The translations under genes and the position numbers were made by a program. A stretch of DNA of 47,162 nt from CAADGU01 sp964581605 (GTDB lineage Bacteria; Chloroflexota; Anaerolineae; Promineifilales; Promineifilaceae): NCBI GenBank assembly GCA_964581605.1, contig CAZOPF010000040.1, positions 1 to 47,162 of the forward strand, read 5' to 3'. Under the pieces are notes generated by a model, which saw only the letters and a list, made by a program, of their open reading frames with translations, searched no databases and was not told the DNA's origin. Shown piece after piece: positions 31,290 through 38,780 of the stretch (positions within the stretch are counted from its first letter, which is position 1; each line of letters begins with the position of its first letter).

Positions 31290-32660
31290 TTACGTCATTT
31301 GCTGATTTTTCGCCAGCGTACGGAAATAAACCAGCGTCGCCGCCAGCATAATAGCCATCATAATAAAACCAATAGCTGACCCAAACGGCCAGTTGCGCAC
31401 CGTCATAAATTGCTGTTGGAGCAGATTGCCTAATAAGGAAACTCTGGCCCCGCCCATTAAATCTGGCGTCACATAGGCGCCTAGCGAAGGGATGAACACA
31501 ATCACCGAACCGGCCACAATGCCCGGCATCGAGAGTGGCAGCAAAATACGCATGAAACTTTGCCGGGCATTGGCCCCCAAATCAGCGGCCGCCTCCAACA
31601 AATTCCAGTCCAACTGTTCCAGATTGCTGTAGAGAGGTAAGATCATAAATGGCAAAAAGCCATAAAACAGCCCCATCATCACCGATGGTTGGTTAAAAAG
31701 AAGAGGCAACTTATGAGATGTTGCTTCCGCCAGCCAGGTAAACAGAGTTGACCGTTCGGCGAGCATCACCGCCTGCTCATGCAGCGTAATACTCCAGAAA
31801 TTGTTGATGGGGCCGGAATCACGCAAAATCAATATCCAGGCATAAGTGCGCACCAGGAAATTAGTCCAGAAGGGAATCATGACCAGGAAAATGAGCATCC
31901 CGCGATATTGTCGCGGTTGCCGTGCAATCCAATAGGCAAAGGGATACCCCACTACCAGACAAATGAGAGTGTTTAACACGGCAATCCATAACGACCGGAC
32001 AAAAATACGCAAGTAGATAAATTCGCCGCTGACCCGGCTGAAAAAGCGGACATAGTCGTTAAAATAAATGCCGATATTGTTTAGTTCAAATGGCGGGTAT
32101 GTGACAGTACCTAAACGGGTGCGTTCACCTAAACTAACAACAAAAACAATAATTATAGGGGTGATAAAAAAAACGCCTAACCAAAATGCGGCCGGATATG
32201 CGAGCGCCCATCCGGTCTGTCGGCTCAACAGCAGCAACCTGAACAGGGAAAAGGCCAGCAAGATGGTTCCAAACCAAAATTCCCAAGGAAAATCGTCTTT
32301 AACTAAAGGAAGAATGAAGTAAACCAGAGCGAGGAGGATGCCGATCACGGCCGTGACCAACCCCACTACCCGCGCCTGTTTCACCCCTCGTAACAGGCCC
32401 ACACCCACTAACAAGTCCATCACCAGCAAGCCGCCATACAGCAGGTAAGGTGCCAGTGGCGGCCATGTCGCCAGCGCCAGTTCCACACCCAACGGCGTCC
32501 AGGCAAACGAACTGAACGTCATCCAGCGAAACAACAAAAACGCCCACAGGGCGGCCCCGCCCAACGACACATAGGCGGCCATTTTCCACATCGGGTCTAT
32601 GCCCGCTTTCATCATCACCCGCGGCACAGCGGCCTGATCTTCTGTGGTAGAGAGTGTCAT
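31290..32660 (-). CDS. potB: Polyamine-type ABC transporter permease PotB with extra N-terminal helices
   Basis: A 456-residue protein, about 150 longer than usual PotB. Its C-terminal ~300 residues are the permease, from YPAAFWLGVFFITPIII through the EAA loop LEAAADLGANARQSFMRILLPLSMPGI. Before it, residues about 20-150 contain four added hydrophobic segments, such as YVSLGGAALWAFLLF, LLYGGLLVMDLLVGVGLL, VTAVIGILLALVYFILP and TILLAFSLFRLLLL. These could form an accessory membrane domain. GAGGG precedes ATG 32660; the upstream codons lie in a repeat. It is the second gene of potABCD. Confidence 0.92.
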   Translation of the reverse strand: MTLSTTEDQAAVPRVMMKAGIDPMWKMAAYVSLGGAALWAFLLFRWMTFSSFAWTPLGVELALATWPPLAPYLLYGGLLVMDLLVGVGLLRGVKQARVVGLVTAVIGILLALVYFILPLVKDDFPWEFWFGTILLAFSLFRLLLLSRQTGWALAYPAAFWLGVFFITPIIIVFVVSLGERTRLGTVTYPPFELNNIGIYFNDYVRFFSRVSGEFIYLRIFVRSLWIAVLNTLICLVVGYPFAYWIARQPRQYRGMLIFLVMIPFWTNFLVRTYAWILILRDSGPINNFWSITLHEQAVMLAERSTLFTWLAEATSHKLPLLFNQPSVMMGLFYGFLPFMILPLYSNLEQLDWNLLEAAADLGANARQSFMRILLPLSMPGIVAGSVIVFIPSLGAYVTPDLMGGARVSLLGNLLQQQFMTVRNWPFGSAIGFIMMAIMLAATLVYFRTLAKNQQMT

Positions 32661-32675
32661 GATCCCTCTGTTTCG

Positions 32676-32726
32676 GCAATTGGTAAACAGCAATCGGTAA
32701 ACGGTTGACCGATAACCGATAACCAA
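32676..32726. repeat. GGTAAACGG/ACCGATAACC word repeat between potA and potB
   Basis: Iterated GGTAAAC words face ACCGATAACC words in an imperfect hairpin directly after the potA stop. Related words occur at the galK end (41750-41772), before aminotransferase 34644 and near 45596. Confidence 0.45.
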
Positions 32727-33935
32727 TTACTCCGTTAGAACCTGCGCATTTTCCGCTGCCCAATGGACGTAAACGGTGCTGCCCATGTCAAAAAACTGGT
32801 CATAGCGGGAGCCAAAGTTTTGCACGCGCACAAAGATGCTGGCGTTATTGTCCAGCGCCACACGGTACCGGGTGTCAGTACCAATGTAGATTGCTTCCTG
32901 GATACGGCCGTCCACCACCACATTATTCTTCTCCGTCGCCAGCCACTTGCGCATGTCCACCTTACCCTCCGGTAACTGGCTGCCAAAAAGCTGTTCCAAC
33001 TCATCCGCATCTACACCCGCCTTCATAATATCCACTTCCCCCTGCGGGTACAGATTGATCTTCTCCGGGCGGATAGCCAGGGTGATCTCATCACCGATAG
33101 ACACATCACGGCCGTCAGCATTGCCCAACACCGCCAATCCCCCCAAATCAATGGACGCAAATTCACCCAATGCCGCTATTTTGCCAGTTACAAAATTCGT
33201 CTCACCAATAAAGTCAGCCACAAACCGATTTTGTGGATATTCATAAATCTCCCGCGGCTCTCCCACCTGTTGCACCAGCCCCGCATCCATCACCGCAATC
33301 CGGTCTGACATGGTGAGCGCCTCCTCCTGATCATGCGTCACATAAATAAAGGTAATACCCACTTCCGCCTGGATTTGCTTCAGTTCCAGCTGCATCGCCT
33401 TGCGCAGCTTCAAGTCCAGCGCCCCCAATGGCTCATCCAGCAGCAGCACTTCTGGCCGGTTCACCAGCGCCCGCGCCAGGGCAATGCGCTGCTGCTGCCC
33501 ACCCGAAAGCTGTTTGGGGCGGCGGTCTCGCAAATGAGGCAGCCGCACCAATTCCAAAGCCTCACCCACGCGCCGCTCAATTTCCGCTTTCGGCGTCTTT
33601 TTCATTTCCAGGCCAAAAGCCACATTTTGGGCGACTGTCATATGGGGGAAAAGCGCGTAATTCTGGAAAACGGTGTTCACTGGCCGTTTGTAAGCCGGAA
33701 TCCCCGCTACCGGCTGGCCGTGAATAAAAATCTCTCCCTCCGAAGGCTGTTCAAAACCGGCGATCATGCGCAGCGTTGTTGTCTTGCCACAGCCGCTCGG
33801 CCCCAGCATAGAGAAAAACTCCCCGTCCCGTATATCTAATGAGATGTTATCTACGGCCGTAAACTCTCCAAACCGCTTCGTGACATCAACTACCCCCACT
33901 GCCACCACGCCTGATTGCCCTCTCGTTGTGCCCAA
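32727..33935 (-). CDS. potA: Polyamine-type ABC transporter ATPase PotA
   Basis: A 402-residue ATPase with Walker A GPSGCGKTT (45-53), Q-loop FQNYALFPHM, signature LSGGQQQR, Walker B LLLDEPLGALD and the TYVTHD switch region (IYVTHDQEEA), followed by a C-terminal TOBE-type regulatory domain. It energises PotB/PotC uptake. The start is TTG at 33935, five bases downstream of GGAGGAG; the in-frame GTG codons at residues 10-11 are the alternative. It leads the potABCD run, behind the Lrp regulator gene and a CAGTGAACAG-word hairpin (33953-34022). Confidence 0.95.
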   Translation of the reverse strand: MGTTRGQSGVVAVGVVDVTKRFGEFTAVDNISLDIRDGEFFSMLGPSGCGKTTTLRMIAGFEQPSEGEIFIHGQPVAGIPAYKRPVNTVFQNYALFPHMTVAQNVAFGLEMKKTPKAEIERRVGEALELVRLPHLRDRRPKQLSGGQQQRIALARALVNRPEVLLLDEPLGALDLKLRKAMQLELKQIQAEVGITFIYVTHDQEEALTMSDRIAVMDAGLVQQVGEPREIYEYPQNRFVADFIGETNFVTGKIAALGEFASIDLGGLAVLGNADGRDVSIGDEITLAIRPEKINLYPQGEVDIMKAGVDADELEQLFGSQLPEGKVDMRKWLATEKNNVVVDGRIQEAIYIGTDTRYRVALDNNASIFVRVQNFGSRYDQFFDMGSTVYVHWAAENAQVLTE

Positions 33936-33952
33936 TCCCTCTCCTCCGTTTC

Positions 33953-34022
33953 AGTGAGCAGTTATCAGTAATCCGTGAACAGTATTTTCCCCACTGTTTA
34001 CTATTCACTGTTCACTCTTCAC
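33953..34022. repeat. CAGTGAACAG word-repeat hairpin
   Basis: Words gtgagcag, gtgaacagt and actgttcac form an imperfect fold-back of about 70 bases between the lrp-like gene and potA. It is the same word family as 7219-7267. It reaches into the last codons of the Lrp-type gene. Confidence 0.45.
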
Positions 34023-34466
34023 TAACACAGGCCGCGCCCCGTGCGCCATCTTATAGGTATGCAAAATAAAAAAGGTCTGAGTGCGCTGAACGCCCACTAC
34101 ATTTTGCAAGTTGTCGCGCAAGAATGATGCCAGATGTTCCCGATTTCTGCAAAGAACTTCTACGATCAAATCATACTCCCCAGAAACCATAATGAGATAG
34201 CTAACTTCCGGCAGCGCGGCAATGGTGACGGCCGCCTGTTCCAGATAGGGCGCCTGCACCGTCACTCCAATCCAGGCCGGTGCGTCATACCCAATTTGGT
34301 GCGGATCAATGACCCCCACAATCTGCAACGCCTGGCTTTCCACCAACCGCCCCACCCGGTTACGCACGGTCCCTTCCGTAATGTTTAACTCTTTAGCAAT
34401 TTCGGTGAACGGCTTACGGCCGTCCCGCTGCAACTGTTCAATAATCGCAATATCCAGACTATCCAT
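34005..34466 (-). CDS. Lrp/AsnC family transcriptional regulator
   Basis: A 153-residue regulator with an N-terminal winged helix-turn-helix (DIAIIEQLQRDGRKPFTEIA, then NITEGTVRNRVGRLVE) and a C-terminal RAM ligand-binding domain (about 70-145, VSGEYDLIVEV). Lrp/AsnC proteins bind amino acids or related molecules and wrap DNA as octamers. It sits between potABCD and a divergent aminotransferase-oxidase pair and likely controls both. Three helically phased dyads in the divergent promoter fit such a role. The effector is unknown. Confidence 0.92.
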   Translation of the reverse strand: MDSLDIAIIEQLQRDGRKPFTEIAKELNITEGTVRNRVGRLVESQALQIVGVIDPHQIGYDAPAWIGVTVQAPYLEQAAVTIAALPEVSYLIMVSGEYDLIVEVLCRNREHLASFLRDNLQNVVGVQRTQTFFILHTYKMAHGARPVLVKSEQ

Positions 34467-34482
34467 TCCGCCTCTTGCCCAA

Positions 34483-34560
34483 TTTACGAAAATCCGGTAT
34501 CATCTCGCTAATTCTTACGATATTCGCATTGTTTTACCATATTATTACGATATTCGTAAT
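34483..34560. promoter_or_regulatory. Three phased operator-like dyads in the Lrp/aminotransferase promoter
   Basis: Three 17-bp sites share a 7-3-7 layout: 34483-34499 (TTTACGA-AAA-TCCGGTA), 34514-34530 (CTTACGA-TAT-TCGCATT) and 34544-34560 (ATTACGA-TAT-TCGTAAT, a perfect dyad). Their centres are 31 and 30 bp apart, about three helix turns. Sites two and three share the 12-mer TTACGATATTCG. This is what an Lrp-type octamer wrapping DNA would need. Autoregulation and control of the divergent genes are inferred. Confidence 0.6.
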
Positions 34561-34567
34561 CGCGCAA

Positions 34568-34640
34568 ACTGTTAACTGTTTACTGCTCACTGTGCACTAT
34601 TGACAGTTCACCGATTACGGATTACCGATTACGGAGAGAC
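34568..34640. repeat. CTGTTTACTG and ACCGATTACGG word repeats
   Basis: An 'actgttaactgtttactgct' tract, then TTCACCGATTACGG-type words iterated two to three times, fills the space up to the aminotransferase ribosome binding site. It combines two of the intergenic word families. Confidence 0.45.
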
Positions 34641-34643
34641 CTC

Positions 34644-35960
34644 ATGCCTTACCAAGGCCCCAAATCCCACGAATTTTTTGAACGCGCCAAAAAGGTATTA
34701 CCTTATGGCGTCAACTCCAACTTTCGCTACCACGATGAGTACAATACGCCCGTGGTGGCTGACGCGCAAGATCAATATGTGTTTGATTTTGACGGCCGTC
34801 GCTACATAGATTACCGCCTCGGTTTCGGCCCCATCATCTTGGGCCACACCGACCCCTTTGTGAATGCGCGTGTCAAAGCCGCCATTGACCACGGCATCAG
34901 CTTCGCCTCCACCCATGAACTGGAAGTCAAAGTCGCCGAACGCATCATAGACATGGTCCCCGGCGTAGAAATGGTGCGCCTCACCAACACCGGCTCCGAA
35001 TGTACCATGCACGCCCTCCGCCTGGCGCGAGGTCACACCGGGCGCGACCTCGTCGTCAAATTTGAAGGCTGCTATCACGGTGCGCATGATTATGTACTCT
35101 GGTCTACGGCCGGCGGCAACCCGGAAAAAGTGGGCAATCGCCAGCGCCCCACCGCCCACAAAATGAGTTGGGGCATCCCCGAATCCATGCGCGACCTCGT
35201 CCAGGTGCTCCCCTTCAACGACGTAGAAATCCTGGGCGACTTCCTGCAAGAAAAAGGAAATGAAGTCGCCACCATCATCATCGAACCAATGATGGGCAAC
35301 GGCAACGCCATCATGCCCCGTCCCGGCTTTCTGCAATTTGTCCGCGAACAATGCGACCAATACGGCATCGTCCTCATTTTTGACGAAGTGAAAACCGGTT
35401 TCCGCATCGCCCCCGGCGGCGCACGGGAAGCATTTGGCGTCATCCCGGACATCTCCACCTATGCCAAAGCCCTCGGCAACGGCTACCCCATCGCCGCCAT
35501 CGGTGGCAAACGGGAAATTATGATGAACATCGCCCCCGGCAAAGTATTTCAGGGTGGCACCTACACCGGTAACACCGTCTCCACGGCCGCAGCCGACGCC
35601 GTGCTAGAATACATGCAAACCGGAAAAGTATTCCCTAAAATTGAGAAGGTGGGTGGCATATTGATGGAGGGCATCCACGAAATTCTCACCCGGCACAACG
35701 TACCGCACGTCATCAATGGCCTGCCTGCCATGTTCGGTTACGCCCTGATGACCGATGAGCCGATGTATGACTGGCGCGACCTGCACAAAGCGGATTGGGA
35801 TATGTATGAAGAAATTACCCGCTACATGATCGATCAAGGCGTATTGCCTGATGCCGACGGTCTGGAACCTTACTTCCTCTGCTCCGACCACACCGAAGAG
35901 AACGCCGCCACCACATTGCAGGTGTTTGAAGATGGGCTGAAGCATGTGTTAGGGAAGTAG
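34644..35960 (+). CDS. Class III aminotransferase (GSA-aminomutase-like subgroup)
   Basis: A 438-residue PLP enzyme of the class III aminotransferase family, close in look to glutamate-1-semialdehyde aminomutase. Key features are NTGSECTMHALRLAR (cofactor phosphate region, about 115-129), the GCYHGAHD loop, Asp247 in LIFDEVKTGFR (holds the PLP ring nitrogen) and Lys275 in STYAKALGNG (Schiff base). GGAGAG lies before the ATG. It is divergent from the Lrp gene, and the FAD oxidase follows on the same strand. In this context it more likely transaminates a polyamine or omega-amino acid than makes heme precursors; this is an inference. Confidence 0.88.
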   Translation: MPYQGPKSHEFFERAKKVLPYGVNSNFRYHDEYNTPVVADAQDQYVFDFDGRRYIDYRLGFGPIILGHTDPFVNARVKAAIDHGISFASTHELEVKVAERIIDMVPGVEMVRLTNTGSECTMHALRLARGHTGRDLVVKFEGCYHGAHDYVLWSTAGGNPEKVGNRQRPTAHKMSWGIPESMRDLVQVLPFNDVEILGDFLQEKGNEVATIIIEPMMGNGNAIMPRPGFLQFVREQCDQYGIVLIFDEVKTGFRIAPGGAREAFGVIPDISTYAKALGNGYPIAAIGGKREIMMNIAPGKVFQGGTYTGNTVSTAAADAVLEYMQTGKVFPKIEKVGGILMEGIHEILTRHNVPHVINGLPAMFGYALMTDEPMYDWRDLHKADWDMYEEITRYMIDQGVLPDADGLEPYFLCSDHTEENAATTLQVFEDGLKHVLGK

Positions 35961-35961
35961 C

Positions 35962-36028
35962 AAGTTGCAGGCAGCAGGTGGCAGGTAATGGCTTGCCACT
36001 TGCCACCTGCCATTTGCCACCTGCAACC
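35962..36028. repeat. GGCAGGTGGCAAG word-repeat hairpin
   Basis: Left arm words (gttgcaggcagcaggtggca) face right arm words (gccacctgcaac), with several repeats of GGCAGGTGGCA/TGCCACCTGCC in between. The fold-back fills the whole 70-base space between the aminotransferase stop and the oxidase start, so no clean Shine-Dalgarno precedes the oxidase. Confidence 0.6.
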
Positions 36029-36030
36029 CC

Positions 36031-37302
36031 ATGAAAACCACCCCCTTCTGGACCGACCAATTCCCCCGCCCGGCCGATTTGCCGGTGGCGCAGCACATTC
36101 CCAATGAAGTGGATGTGGCTATTGTTGGCAGTGGTTACACCGGGCTGAATGCGGCGCGGGTACTGGCAAAATCAGGGGCAACGGTGGCGGTGTTGGAACG
36201 GCACACCATTGGTTGGGGGGCCAGTTCACGCAATGGAGGGATGGCCACGCCGGGGATTAAACGGCCGCTCAAACAAATTTATCAGGCTTACGGCCGTGAC
36301 TACGCCCATCAATTCTGGCAAGCCTCCCTGGACGCCATTGACCTGATTGACCAGTTGGTGCGCGAAGAAGGAATAGATTGCGACTGGAAACGGAACGGCC
36401 ACATCGCCCTGGCCGCCAAAGCCAGCCATTTTGAGAGCCAGAAACAATCCAGCCAATGGCTCAAAGAAGAATTCGGCCACGAAACCAGCCTTGTCACCCC
36501 TGGCGATTTACACAGCGAAATCGGTTCAAACGTCTACTTTGGCGGATTGGCTGATAATTACAGTGGCGGCCTGCAACCGGCGAAGTATGTCTTTGGCCTG
36601 GCGCAGGTAGCGGCCAGATACGGCGTCCACCTCTGCGAAAACGCCAACGTGCAGCGCATTGAACGGCTGCCCACCCGCTTCCTCGTCCACACCGGCAATG
36701 GCAGTATGAACGCCAAAGAAGTATTGGTCGCCACCAACGGCTACACTGACCGGCTCGTGCCCGCTCTCAAGCCCAAAATCTTCCCCGTCGGCAGCTATAT
36801 CATCGTCACCGAGCCGCTGCCACCCGACCTGCAACAAAAACTTAGTCCCAAGGGGCGCATGTTTTACACCACGCGCAACTTTTTGCACTATTTTCGGCTG
36901 ACGCCGGACGGCCGACTACTCTGGGGCGGCCGTAACAACCTTAGCATAGACCTTGACCCGCAAGAAAGCGCCCGGCGGTTGCGCACCAGCATGGCGCATG
37001 CCTTCCCTGAACTGGCCGACATTCCCCTCACCCACACCTGGACAGGACAATTGGGCCTCACCTTTGACTTGATGCCGCACATCGGCCGGGTGGATGGCGT
37101 GCATTACGCCTTTGGCTACGGCGGGCATGGCCTTTCGATTGCTACTTATGTCGGTACAGAGGTAGGGAAATTATTGAGTGGGCAAATCAGCCGCAGCCCG
37201 TTTCAGGAAATTCCCGAAGACACCCGCTTCTTCTACCGCAACCGCCCCTGGTTCCTCCCCTTCGCCGCCCAATACTACCGTTTCAAAGACCTTGTTTCGT
37301 AA
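36031..37302 (+). CDS. FAD-dependent amine oxidase, PuuB/DAO-like
   Basis: A 423-residue flavoprotein of the DAO family. The N-terminal Rossmann motif GSGYTGLNAAR lies at 33-43, with the acidic ribose-binding end of strand 2 in AVLERHTIG and the GWGASSRNGG segment typical of gamma-glutamylputrescine oxidase and related enzymes. The C-terminal part has GYGGHGLSIATYVG, the second FAD contact. It oxidises a C-N bond, producing an imine and H2O2 or reducing a partner. Next to a Pot transporter and a class III aminotransferase it suggests polyamine degradation, though glycine or sarcosine-type substrates cannot be excluded. Confidence 0.87.
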   Translation: MKTTPFWTDQFPRPADLPVAQHIPNEVDVAIVGSGYTGLNAARVLAKSGATVAVLERHTIGWGASSRNGGMATPGIKRPLKQIYQAYGRDYAHQFWQASLDAIDLIDQLVREEGIDCDWKRNGHIALAAKASHFESQKQSSQWLKEEFGHETSLVTPGDLHSEIGSNVYFGGLADNYSGGLQPAKYVFGLAQVAARYGVHLCENANVQRIERLPTRFLVHTGNGSMNAKEVLVATNGYTDRLVPALKPKIFPVGSYIIVTEPLPPDLQQKLSPKGRMFYTTRNFLHYFRLTPDGRLLWGGRNNLSIDLDPQESARRLRTSMAHAFPELADIPLTHTWTGQLGLTFDLMPHIGRVDGVHYAFGYGGHGLSIATYVGTEVGKLLSGQISRSPFQEIPEDTRFFYRNRPWFLPFAAQYYRFKDLVS

Positions 37303-37432
37303 GGTTGAACTGATTACATGAACCTTTGAACCCCTTGCACAGGCGGCAAGCAAAGCATAGGTTGGCAAACACAGTCTCTCCGCCCGAAGTTGATGAGCTT
37401 GATCTATCTGTGTGCCAATGCGCTGATAATCG

Positions 37433-38140
37433 TCAACTTTTAACCAGAAGGGAATAGAGGCTCAAATCACCCTCACGGCCGTCGCTCTGAAACTGCTGCA
37501 CGATGGTTAAGCCAGCTGCGGCTGCCAGGCTGGTTACCTCCCTGGCATCTATATGGCAGGCATATCGGTAAGCCAATTCGCCCCGCTGCCAGGTGAGCAA
37601 ATAGTCGCCTGGCTCCACATCCTCTGGCGAAAGCCCCACTTCTGACCAGGGGCGGATTTTGCGCTGCTGCCGGGGGTTAGTGGCAAACTGCCAGGTGGAG
37701 ATAAAAAGACGGCCGTCCCGCTCCAACCGCTCGCCCATCGCCGCCAACAACTGCCGTCGGTTATCCAGGCCCGGAATATGGTGCAGCACGGCCAGGCAGA
37801 CAATGGCTTGAAACAGCCCCAGATCATTCAGGCAGCCGGGTTGGGTCAGGTCACGGCCGTAAAACAATCCTTTCACTTGCGTCTGAGCCTCCGCCAACAA
37901 CCCGCCACTGAAATCAACCCCCACATACCCGACGGTCGCCTGATGCTGCTGAATGTATTGACCAAAACGGCCGTTGCCGCACCCCACATCTAGCAAACGT
38001 GCGCACGGCTGCGGCAACATTGCCAACACCCTGGCAAAACCAGGGTTGATCGCCCGCCGCGATTGCGAAAAGTCAGCAGCATGGGTTCTATAAAACGTGC
38101 GGTTGATTTCCAATAATCTGGTAACAATCTCTTGGTGCAT
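37433..38140 (-). CDS. Class I SAM-dependent methyltransferase
   Basis: A 235-residue methyltransferase. Motif I, LLDVGCGNGRFG at about residues 69-80, binds S-adenosylmethionine. Motif II-like VGVDFSGG and motif IV-like AIVCLAVLHHIPG follow. The fold matches the Methyltransf_11/25 group. The N-terminal NRTFYRTHAADFSQSR opening recalls the ALKBH8/Trm9-like tRNA methyltransferases, but this resemblance is only suggestive. It has no clear operon partner. It contains four ACGGCCGT copies, an above-average density. Confidence 0.82.
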   Translation of the reverse strand: MHQEIVTRLLEINRTFYRTHAADFSQSRRAINPGFARVLAMLPQPCARLLDVGCGNGRFGQYIQQHQATVGYVGVDFSGGLLAEAQTQVKGLFYGRDLTQPGCLNDLGLFQAIVCLAVLHHIPGLDNRRQLLAAMGERLERDGRLFISTWQFATNPRQQRKIRPWSEVGLSPEDVEPGDYLLTWQRGELAYRYACHIDAREVTSLAAAAGLTIVQQFQSDGREGDLSLYSLLVKS

Positions 38141-38232
38141 GCCGTTTATCGAGAATCCATTCTATGCCGTCGTTCAAAATAACCCAAATTGCATGATCCC
38201 CTAGTGGCCAGTGGCCAGAAACCCACCACCCG

Positions 38233-38481
38233 CTACTTGCCGCTAGCCGCCCGTATCCGCTGCCGATTGGTGACAAACCAGGCACGGCCGTCGGCCGTTT
38301 GCACCCACACCGCCGGGTTTTCATGGCGGATGACCACGCCAGGAAGCCATACGCCATCCAGCAAAATCTCTACGGCCGTACCCACCCCATACATCACCAT
38401 CAACCGTTCCACCAATCTCCCATCTCCTGATTTCCGGCAAAGCGCGGCTTTATTTTTTACAACTCCCCGCATGACCTTCAA
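38233..38481 (-). CDS. Small beta-rich hypothetical protein
   Basis: An 82-residue frame. From about residue 30 it reads MYGVGTAVEILLDGVWLPGVVIRHE in parts, then AVWVQTADGRAWFV: an alternating hydrophobic pattern with Gly turns, like a small SH3/Tudor-type barrel. The N-terminal 25 residues are basic and less ordered, so an inner Met (residue 28 or 30) may be the true start. It holds two ACGGCCGT copies. It lies upstream of the methyltransferase on the same strand. No family was recognised. Confidence 0.45.
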   Translation of the reverse strand: MKVMRGVVKNKAALCRKSGDGRLVERLMVMYGVGTAVEILLDGVWLPGVVIRHENPAVWVQTADGRAWFVTNRQRIRAASGK

Positions 38482-38780
38482 TGCTGCTCAATGGTAACAA
38501 GTTGTCGCATGACAAACGATCCGATCAGTCAGAGGCTTTCCGCAAACAATCCCACTTAACCCGGAACTATTTTTTTAACTATCCCATTATTGGTATATCA
38601 CAACTATCGTTTTATGCGAAGATTATTTAGCCCGCGCCAAATTGTGACCCTCTATCTGGTAGATTTTTACGTCACTATCGTAAATTTTGATCTAATGAAC
38701 GGGTTGCCAGCCCGCCCGTTTCCTCATAAGATCATGCGCACTGTCCACGCACTACCTTCTGCACAATACGGAGAAAAACC
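38482..38780 (+). promoter_or_regulatory. Upstream region of the molybdenum hydroxylase gene
   Basis: About 300 bases with no convincing gene. A TTTACG-N7-CGTAAA dyad lies at 38666-38684, and two CTATCGT words (near 38602 and 38674) form a direct repeat about 72 bases apart. These could be regulator sites. The AT-rich stretch near 38569-38600 could hold the promoter. Nothing is firmly assigned. Confidence 0.3.
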
